From: Paraburkholderia phenoliruptrix
GTDB lineage: Bacteria > Pseudomonadota > Gammaproteobacteria > Burkholderiales > Burkholderiaceae
Assembly: GCF_019511605.1 (NCBI RefSeq)
Contig: NZ_JAEUAV010000004.1
Location: 62,001 to 126,000, forward strand
DNA: 64,000 bases
Reading direction: 5' to 3'
Part shown: positions 58,370-64,000 of the stretch, piece after piece
Layout of the letters: each line of letters opens with the position of its first letter
Numbering within the stretch: position 1 is the stretch's first letter
Program-made: the position numbers and the translations under genes
The notes under the pieces: generated by a model
Seen by the model: only the letters and a program-made list of their open reading frames with translations
Databases searched by the model: none
What the model was told of the DNA's origin: nothing

Positions 58370-59550
58370 CCGAGTTCTGGAACCTTGCGGTGCTCGCGTG
58401 GAGCTGCCGACCGGTCTTCTTCCGAAGCTTCCAGCAGCGTGTCGGGAAGAGGTTCGGCAGTAGCGATCTCAGCGATGGCAGCGCGCAATGTATCCAACCC
58501 TTGCCCCGTGCGCGCGCTCAAAAAGACGCGCGAAATATTACCATACTCGTCCCGCTCGACCGCTTCGCCACGGGCTGCCAACTCGGGCACCGCGTCGATC
58601 TTGTTGAAGACGAGCACCTGCCGGATCGTGTCTGCACCGATTGCGTGCAATACCTCGTTCACCTGATCGATCTGATCGAGCCGCACGGCGCTCGACGCGT
58701 CCACGACATGCAAGAGCAGATCGGCGTGAATGGTTTCCTCGAGCGTGGCGCGAAATGCCGCGACCAGTTGGTGAGGCAATTCGCGAATGAAGCCGACCGT
58801 GTCGGACACGACCACCTGCCCCGCTTCGTCGCCGAGATAAACGCGCCGCGAAGTGGTGTCCAGCGTGGCAAACAGCTGATTGGCCGCGTACGCCTGCGCT
58901 TTTGTCAGTGCATTGAAGAGCGTGGACTTGCCCGCGTTCGTATAGCCGACGAGCGACACCGACATGGTCTGATTGCGCGAGCGCTGGCGGCGCTGCGTGC
59001 CGTGCTGGCGGCGCAGCTTGTCGAGCCGCGACTTGAGCGCCTTGATTCGCTCGCCGATCAGCCGGCGGTCTGTTTCGAGCTGCGTTTCGCCCGGACCGCG
59101 CAAACCGATACCGCCCTTCTGACGCTCGAGGTGAGTCCATGCGCGGATTAGCCGCGTGGACAGATACTGCAGTTGCGCAAGTTCCACCTGCAGCTTGCCT
59201 TCGTGGCTGCGGGCACGTTGCGCGAAAATATCGAGAATGAGACTCGTGCGATCGACCACGCGCCGATTAAGCGCCTGCTCCAGATTGCGCTGCTGCGCAG
59301 GCGCAAGAGCATGGTTGAAAATGACGAGTTCGATGTCGTTCGCCTCACACGCAAGACGCAGTTCTTCGGCCTTGCCGCTGCCGACGAACATTTTCGCGTC
59401 GGGGCTCGACCGGCGCCCGGTGAGAGTGACTAGAGGATTCGCACCCGCGCTTTGCGCGAGCAGACTGAGTTCTTCGAGACTGGCTTCGAAATCGATCTTA
59501 CCGAAGTCGATGCCGACAAGCGCTGCATTGATCAAATTGGAGGGTATCAA
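58363..59550 (-). CDS. hflX: Ribosome-binding GTPase HflX
   Basis: HflX splits stalled ribosomes. The 395-residue protein has the N-terminal HflX domain (LVTLTGRRSSPDAKMFVGSGKAEEL), the glycine-rich GIGLRGPGETQLETDRR and the G domain GYTNAGKSTLFN (G1), DTVGFIRELP (G3) and NKID (G4). It is the third gene of hfq-hflX-hflK-hflC on the minus strand, following hfq by 55 nt. Confidence 0.97.
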   Translation of the reverse strand: MIPSNLINAALVGIDFGKIDFEASLEELSLLAQSAGANPLVTLTGRRSSPDAKMFVGSGKAEELRLACEANDIELVIFNHALAPAQQRNLEQALNRRVVDRTSLILDIFAQRARSHEGKLQVELAQLQYLSTRLIRAWTHLERQKGGIGLRGPGETQLETDRRLIGERIKALKSRLDKLRRQHGTQRRQRSRNQTMSVSLVGYTNAGKSTLFNALTKAQAYAANQLFATLDTTSRRVYLGDEAGQVVVSDTVGFIRELPHQLVAAFRATLEETIHADLLLHVVDASSAVRLDQIDQVNEVLHAIGADTIRQVLVFNKIDAVPELAARGEAVERDEYGNISRVFLSARTGQGLDTLRAAIAEIATAEPLPDTLLEASEEDRSAAPREHRKVPELGH

Positions 59551-59605
59551 AATGAGGCGGCCGGAAAGATCGCCAACGGGCGACGCTGCGCCGGCCGCGG
59601 CGGGG

Positions 59606-59842
59606 TTAGGACTGTTCGGAATCCGGGTGGAAATTCACCGGACGGGCTGGCACGACAGTCGAGATTGCGTGCTTGTAGACCATCTGGGTGACTGTATTCC
59701 GGAGCAACACGACGTACTGGTCGAACGATTCGATGTTCCCTTGAAGCTTGATGCCGTTGACCAGGTAGATCGACACCGGCACATGCTCTTTACGCAGTGC
59801 GTTCAAAAACGGGTCTTGTAACAATTGCCCTTTGTTGCTCAT
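59606..59842 (-). CDS. hfq: RNA chaperone Hfq
   Basis: A 78-residue Sm-like hexameric protein that pairs small RNAs with mRNAs. Sm1 reads [24 protein letters not shown] and Sm2 has YKHAISTV. The C-tail is short (about 12 residues). The N-terminus [19 protein letters not shown] is canonical. A minus-strand TATAGT (complement of 59917-59922) lies upstream. Burkholderia species often have a second, longer Hfq elsewhere. Confidence 0.98.
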   Translation of the reverse strand: MSNKGQLLQDPFLNALRKEHVPVSIYLVNGIKLQGNIESFDQYVVLLRNTVTQMVYKHAISTVVPARPVNFHPDSEQS

Positions 59843-59996
59843 AGCAAACTCCGTATTTTTTTGCAGGTTGACTGAATTGACGACAGAAGAAAAAGATATC
59901 CGCCGTCAACCGCTACACTATAGCCGATTTTCGTTTTCGCGCGGGGCCCCTGCCCAAGCGGCCAAACCCAACGCACACGCGGGTTTCAGCCGGGAT

Positions 59997-61334
59997 TCAG
60001 CCTTTGTCCGCGTAAGGGTTCGTCGACGATCTGAACTCTATTCGCAATGGAGTCCCGGTCAGCTTGAAAGTTTCACGGAAGCGGTTTTCAAGGTAGCGTT
60101 TGTACGTTTCGGTGATCGCGTCGAGCGCGTTGCCGTGAATCACGATGATCGGCGGATTCTGGCCGCCCTGGTGTGCGTATCGCAACTTCGGCCGCACCGG
60201 ACCGCGGCGGCGCGGCTGCTGGAACTCGACAGCCTCGATCAGCGCACGCGTGAGCTTCGGCGTGGGCAGCTTCGACATGGCCGCCGTGTACGCGTCGTCG
60301 ACAGAACGCATCAGCGGGCCAATGCCAGTCTTTTCCGCAGCGGAAATGAAATGGAATTTGGCGAAGTCGAGGAATTTTAGTTTGCGTTCCAGATCCGCTT
60401 TCGTGCGCTCGCGCACATGCGAATCGAGCCCGTCCCACTTGTTCACGCCCACCACCAGCGCGCGGCCCTGCTCCACCACGAAGCCGGCGATATGCGCGTC
60501 CTGCTCCGAAATATCCTGGCGCGCGTCGAGCAGCAGAATCACGACATTGGCGTCCGAAATCGACTGCAGCGTTTTCACCACCGAGAACTTTTCGATCGCC
60601 TCGAACACCTTGCCGCGGCGGCGCAGGCCTGCCGTATCGATCAGCGTGTAAGGCTTGCCCTGGCGCTCGAAGTCGACGTAGATCGAATCGCGCGTAGTGC
60701 CCGGCATATCGAATGCGATTACGCGTTCTTCGCCGACGAGCGCGTTGATCAACGTCGACTTGCCGACGTTCGGGCGGCCGACGATGGCGATCTTCACGCC
60801 GCGCGCTTCCTTGTCGTCGTCGCTTTCTTCGGGCTGGCCCGCGTATGCGACGCCGAGCGCCTCGTTGATCATTTCGGTCACGCCGTCGCCGTGCGCCGCG
60901 GAAATGGCGCGCGGGTCGCCGAGACCAAGTTCGTAGAAATCGGCCGCGACCGCGCTGTACTTCATGCCCTCGGCCTTGTTGACGACGAGGAAGATCGGGC
61001 GGCCGGTCTTGCGCAGATAGTCGGCAATCGACTTGTCTTGCGGCGCGAGGCCATTGCGGCCGTCGACGATGAACACGACGATGTCCGACTCCTCCACCGC
61101 CTGACGCGTCTGGCGCGCCATTTCGTGCAGGATGCCGTCTTTCGCGACCGGCTCGAAACCGCCCGTGTCGACGACGAGATAGGGCCGCTCGCCGGTGCGC
61201 CCTTCGCCGTAATGGCGATCGCGGGTGAGACCGGGCAGGTCGGCAACGAGCGCGTCACGCGAACGCGTGAGACGGTTGAAGAGCGTGGATTTCCCCACAT
61301 TGGGGCGCCCGACGAGGGCAATAACGGGTTTCAT
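59997..61334 (-). CDS. der: Double-domain GTPase Der (EngA)
   Basis: Der is an essential GTPase for 50S ribosome maturation. The 445-residue protein has two G domains ([12 protein letters not shown] near 8-20 and [12 protein letters not shown] near 185), each with DxxG and NKAE/NKWD motifs, and the C-terminal KH-like domain. ATG 61334 ([11 protein letters not shown]) is the family start. It lies upstream of hfq and 614 bp downstream of bamB. Confidence 0.98.
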   Translation of the reverse strand: MKPVIALVGRPNVGKSTLFNRLTRSRDALVADLPGLTRDRHYGEGRTGERPYLVVDTGGFEPVAKDGILHEMARQTRQAVEESDIVVFIVDGRNGLAPQDKSIADYLRKTGRPIFLVVNKAEGMKYSAVAADFYELGLGDPRAISAAHGDGVTEMINEALGVAYAGQPEESDDDKEARGVKIAIVGRPNVGKSTLINALVGEERVIAFDMPGTTRDSIYVDFERQGKPYTLIDTAGLRRRGKVFEAIEKFSVVKTLQSISDANVVILLLDARQDISEQDAHIAGFVVEQGRALVVGVNKWDGLDSHVRERTKADLERKLKFLDFAKFHFISAAEKTGIGPLMRSVDDAYTAAMSKLPTPKLTRALIEAVEFQQPRRRGPVRPKLRYAHQGGQNPPIIVIHGNALDAITETYKRYLENRFRETFKLTGTPLRIEFRSSTNPYADKG

Positions 61335-61948
61335 CAGATGTTGTTCACGGTGAAACGCGGATCGGAACCGACCGACCGCATGGCGACGCCATTGCGCCAC
61401 TACACGGCAGCGTTTGACGAAAATTATCACGAATTCGGCCTGCCCCGGACGCGCTCTCCAGATGCGCGCCGAGGCGGACGGGGATTTGGCTGTATGCGCA
61501 GCACCGTCAGGCTGCCTGGCTTGCGTCCTGCTGCACGGCCGCTCGCGCGACGGTCATGCGGCGGCGTTGCGACGGCCATGCCGCGCGTCTCGCGGCGCAG
61601 TGCCATTCGACGTCCACGCCGCATCGACCGGGGCTGGCCGCATCGGCCGTTTTACTGAACACCTACGTGTGCCGCCTTGGCGCGTTGCGGGTGCCGCCGC
61701 TCGTGTCGATCCATGTCGTGGGCCGCTTTCAGTCGACTTCGCCGGACCAGCCAATCAGGCGAACTTCACTTTCCTGCTGCGCGGTGCTGTCTGCGGATAT
61801 TGCATGCCGAACACTGCATGCGGGCATTACGGCCCGGCACTACATGTTCCGCGGCACGTGAAGGGACAGCAAAGCCTTTGCACGTACGCGCCGCGAAAAA
61901 ACGCGCGGCCGGCAAAGCCGGCCTGCACGCTTGACCGCTACGACGCGT
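61335..61948. other. 614-bp gap between bamB and der
   Basis: The longest gene-free stretch of the core region. It holds the bamB terminator at its right end, and a GATAAT on the minus strand (complement of about 61421-61426) that could serve der. A plus-strand open frame of about 200 residues here has no recognisable domain and runs into bamB antisense. Confidence 0.45.
61895..61923 (-). terminator. Terminator of the hisS-yfgM-bamB run
   Basis: On the minus strand GGCCGGC, loop TTT and GCCGGCC, then GCGCG and TTTTTT, 26 nt past the bamB stop. Confidence 0.7.
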
Positions 61949-63094
61949 TTATCGCGGACGATAGCCGTACACGTCACCGTCGTGTGTTTGCACGACGAGT
62001 GTCTCGCCGGCCAGCACCGGTGCTGCGGTAATCGCACTGCCGTCAGTCTTCACGCGGGCGACCAGCGTGCCGTCGTCGCGCGACAGAAAGTGCACGTAGC
62101 CCTGATAGTCGCCCAGCACTGCTGCATGACCGAGGATAAACGGCACGCCCAGTTCGCGATTCTTGAGCTTGTCGTTTTTCCACAGCGGCGTGCCGTTATT
62201 CACGTCGAACGCGGACACGACCGACCAGTCGTCCGCCGCGACTACCGCGCGGTCGTCCTGGGCGAGACCGCTCGCGCTCGAAAACGCCTTTTCCCACAGC
62301 GCGCGGCCCGAGTTCGCATCGAAACAGCCAAGCTGGCCCTGGAAGGTCACGGCGCAGGTTTCCGAACCAACCAGTGTGGGCGGGCCGGTCACGTCGTTAA
62401 TGCGCTCTACTTCCGTCACGCCCTTCGGGTAAGACACCGGCGTTTGCCAGTAGGCCTCGCCCGTTTGCAGATTGATCGCCGAGAACGCGCCGCCGGGGAA
62501 ACCGGCCAGCACGGCGGCGTCGCCCGCGAACGTCATGCCCGACGACACACGCAGATTGAGCGGCACAGCGCGGTTGCGGTAGTTCCACTTCTGCTCGCCG
62601 GTTTGCGCGTTGAACGCAACGATCTGCCCGTCCACCGTCCGCACGACCACGAGACCATTGCCGACGAGCGGCGGCGAGATGATTTCGCCAGGCGCCTTCG
62701 CAGTCCACAGTTGCTTGCCGTCGGCACCGAGCACATAGACGTCGCCCTTGAGGCCGCCGACCGCCGTCAACGTGCCGTCGCTGCCTACACCCGCGGAAAT
62801 GTCGTCGTGCAGCTTGACTCGCCAGATGTCCTTACCAGTTTGCGCGTCGATCTTCGCAACCGAGCCGTTGGCGCCAGCCGCATAAACCGCGTCGCCGACC
62901 GCGACCGGCGAGAACAGGTAGCGGCCTGCCTTGCCGACGCTCGTCTTCCACACTTGCTGCACGTCCAGCACGGGCTTGAACTCGGTGAGCGGCGTCGGCA
63001 CGCGGCGCTCGTCTTTCGTGGATGAGCATGCCGCGAGAGCGAGGACGGTCATCGCACAGACAACGGGCACAGCGTATCGTTTCAGCAGATTCAT
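61949..63094 (-). CDS. bamB: Outer membrane assembly lipoprotein BamB
   Basis: A 381-residue lipoprotein of the BAM complex, which inserts beta-barrel proteins in the outer membrane. The signal (MNLLKRYAVPVVCAMTVLALAAC-like; Cys near 23) ends in LAAC. The rest is an eight-blade PQQ-like beta-propeller with repeats such as TPLWKNDKLKNRE, QTGKDIWRVKL and AQTGEQKWNYRN. ATG 63094 is preferred over 63109, as it starts the signal peptide. Confidence 0.96.
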   Translation of the reverse strand: MNLLKRYAVPVVCAMTVLALAACSSTKDERRVPTPLTEFKPVLDVQQVWKTSVGKAGRYLFSPVAVGDAVYAAGANGSVAKIDAQTGKDIWRVKLHDDISAGVGSDGTLTAVGGLKGDVYVLGADGKQLWTAKAPGEIISPPLVGNGLVVVRTVDGQIVAFNAQTGEQKWNYRNRAVPLNLRVSSGMTFAGDAAVLAGFPGGAFSAINLQTGEAYWQTPVSYPKGVTEVERINDVTGPPTLVGSETCAVTFQGQLGCFDANSGRALWEKAFSSASGLAQDDRAVVAADDWSVVSAFDVNNGTPLWKNDKLKNRELGVPFILGHAAVLGDYQGYVHFLSRDDGTLVARVKTDGSAITAAPVLAGETLVVQTHDGDVYGYRPR

Positions 63095-63154
63095 CGGTGG
63101 ACGAAGCATTCAGGAAAAGTTATAGAAAGGCCGCTTGGCCGTTGCATGCGGCGC

Positions 63155-63784
63155 TTAGCCGCCCAGCGCGTCCAGTTTGAACTGGATCAGCTGGCGCGTT
63201 GAGGTGTCGTTCTTCGGCAGCGCATCGAGCGCGAGCTTGTAGGCCGCGCGCGCGTCGTCACGCTTGCCTTGAGCGGCGAGCAGGTCGCCGCGGCCGTTTG
63301 CGACGATGCCCTTGAACGGCTCCGACTGCGGCTCTGCGAGCAGAGCGAGGCCCTGGTCGTAGGCCTTTTCGTCGAGCAGCAGCGAAGCGAGGCGCAGCTT
63401 GGCGACCTGCTTGAACTCGTCGTCCTTCGCGTGGTCGATGGTCCATTGCAACTGGGCTTTCGCACCGCCTTCGTCGCCGGCTGCGTAAAGTGCCTTCGCG
63501 GCGGCAAGCGCCGTCATTTGCGCGTAGGCGGTCCGGCTGAACTTGTCTTCCATGTCCGCGGCGACGCGCGCGATCTTCGCCTTGTCGCCCGATGCCACGG
63601 CCTGCTGCACCTGGTCGTACAGCACCGCCGCTTCCGCGGCCTGACGCCGCTGCCAAAAATTCCAGCCGTTCCAGCCGGCTGCGGCGACCAGCGCCACCAG
63701 CACGATCCACGTGGTTGCATTACCCCACTGCGTCCACCAAGCCTTCAGACTTTCAATCGATTCTTGTTCGTCGTGGTAACTCAT
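63155..63784 (-). CDS. YfgM-like ancillary SecYEG translocon / tetratricopeptide protein
   Basis: A 209-residue protein with a cytosolic N-terminus (MSYHDEQESIESLKAWWTQWG), one membrane helix (about 24-42) and periplasmic TPR-like repeats (LAAAKALYAAGDEGGAKAQLQWTIDHAKDDEFK). YfgM links the Sec translocon and periplasmic chaperones in E. coli. It lies between hisS and bamB, the standard location. Confidence 0.94.
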   Translation of the reverse strand: MSYHDEQESIESLKAWWTQWGNATTWIVLVALVAAAGWNGWNFWQRRQAAEAAVLYDQVQQAVASGDKAKIARVAADMEDKFSRTAYAQMTALAAAKALYAAGDEGGAKAQLQWTIDHAKDDEFKQVAKLRLASLLLDEKAYDQGLALLAEPQSEPFKGIVANGRGDLLAAQGKRDDARAAYKLALDALPKNDTSTRQLIQFKLDALGG

Positions 63785-63862
63785 TGCCCGGCGATTTCCT
63801 CTTTCTTGCTACGGGTGTGTGTCGAGCCTGATCGGGAAAGAACCGGCTCGAGGACATCGCGA

Positions 63863-64000
63863 TCAGTCGTCGCCGTCTTCGGCGGTTGCAACCATCGCAT
63901 TGATTAGAAATTCGGTCAAGTCTTCGGCGGGCACGTTGTGTTGCTCGTTTTTACCGCCGTTAGCATTGGTATCTCGCAGCGGTTTGACCCCGACGGTGCC
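63863..64000 (-). CDS. hisS: Histidine--tRNA ligase, C-terminal fragment
   Basis: Only the last 45 codons are in the window; the gene runs off the right edge. The frame reads [10 protein letters not shown], then [18 protein letters not shown] and ends in an acidic tail. The ending and the location upstream of yfgM, bamB and der identify HisS. The visible tail is the end of the anticodon-binding domain. Confidence 0.85.
   Translation of the reverse strand, partial: GTVGVKPLRDTNANGGKNEQHNVPAEDLTEFLINAMVATAEDGDD

Noticed and set aside
61414..62031. Open frame of about 200 codons between der and bamB
   Set aside because: Its composition is irregular, it overlaps the bamB 3' end in antisense and no family is recognisable.

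Overview
The window is a GC-rich chromosomal segment with the gene order of Burkholderia sensu lato (Paraburkholderia or Caballeronia type), a betaproteobacterium. Diagnostic blocks are hisS-yfgM-bamB-der-hfq-hflX-hflK-hflC-DUF2065-hisZ-purA at the right end, cysS-alkA-accA-tilS-lysC in the middle, and a yejA-yejB-yejE-yejF peptide importer. Assignment to this group rests on protein sequence and order recognised by eye; species is not determined. Almost everything is core chromosome, with one short accessory island.

Left part (1-12.5 kb): a truncated AraC regulator, a GNAT acetyltransferase, then a minus-strand translation block of gltX followed by tRNA-Ala(GGC) and two tRNA-Glu/tRNA-Asp pairs, each pair closed by a terminator. 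A patatin-like lipoprotein and an NlpC/P60 endopeptidase converge on a shared terminator. The four-gene yej ABC importer follows, then a small secreted proline-rich protein.

Accessory part (12.5-21 kb): a stand-alone methyltransferase, a divergent tetR/SDR pair with a clear inverted-repeat operator over overlapping promoters, and an orphan type VI secretion module of three tightly packed genes: vgrG, an unrecognised cysteine-containing protein (candidate effector), and a membrane-anchored protein with three Asp-box motifs (candidate immunity protein). The module lies beside a broken DUF3987 gene and a tRNA-Ser(GCT) gene, which suggests an integrated island. No T6SS core genes are in the window, so VgrG would have to use machinery encoded elsewhere.

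Middle part (21-36.6 kb): lysC, tilS, accA, an AlkA-type glycosylase and cysS on the minus strand; a TPR protein, two cyclophilins and lpxH on the plus strand; cysE and trmJ on minus; suhB and lplT on plus. Several of these core enzymes carry alanine-rich, low-complexity extensions that are unusual for their families (AlkA, CysE, TrmJ, the TPR protein).

Right part (36.6-64 kb): mutS with an overlapping degenerate phosphoesterase-like secreted protein, slyD, a RoxA/YcfD-type ribosomal oxygenase, an alanine-rich lipoprotein, a DinG-family helicase, a YdcH-like peptide, a Q-rich secreted protein, tex, kup, a phosphoribosyltransferase, purA, hisZ, DUF2065, hflC/hflK, hflX, hfq, der, bamB, yfgM and the C-terminus of hisS. 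The best candidate for an undescribed system is the vgrG-linked gene pair at 15.7-17.9 kb.
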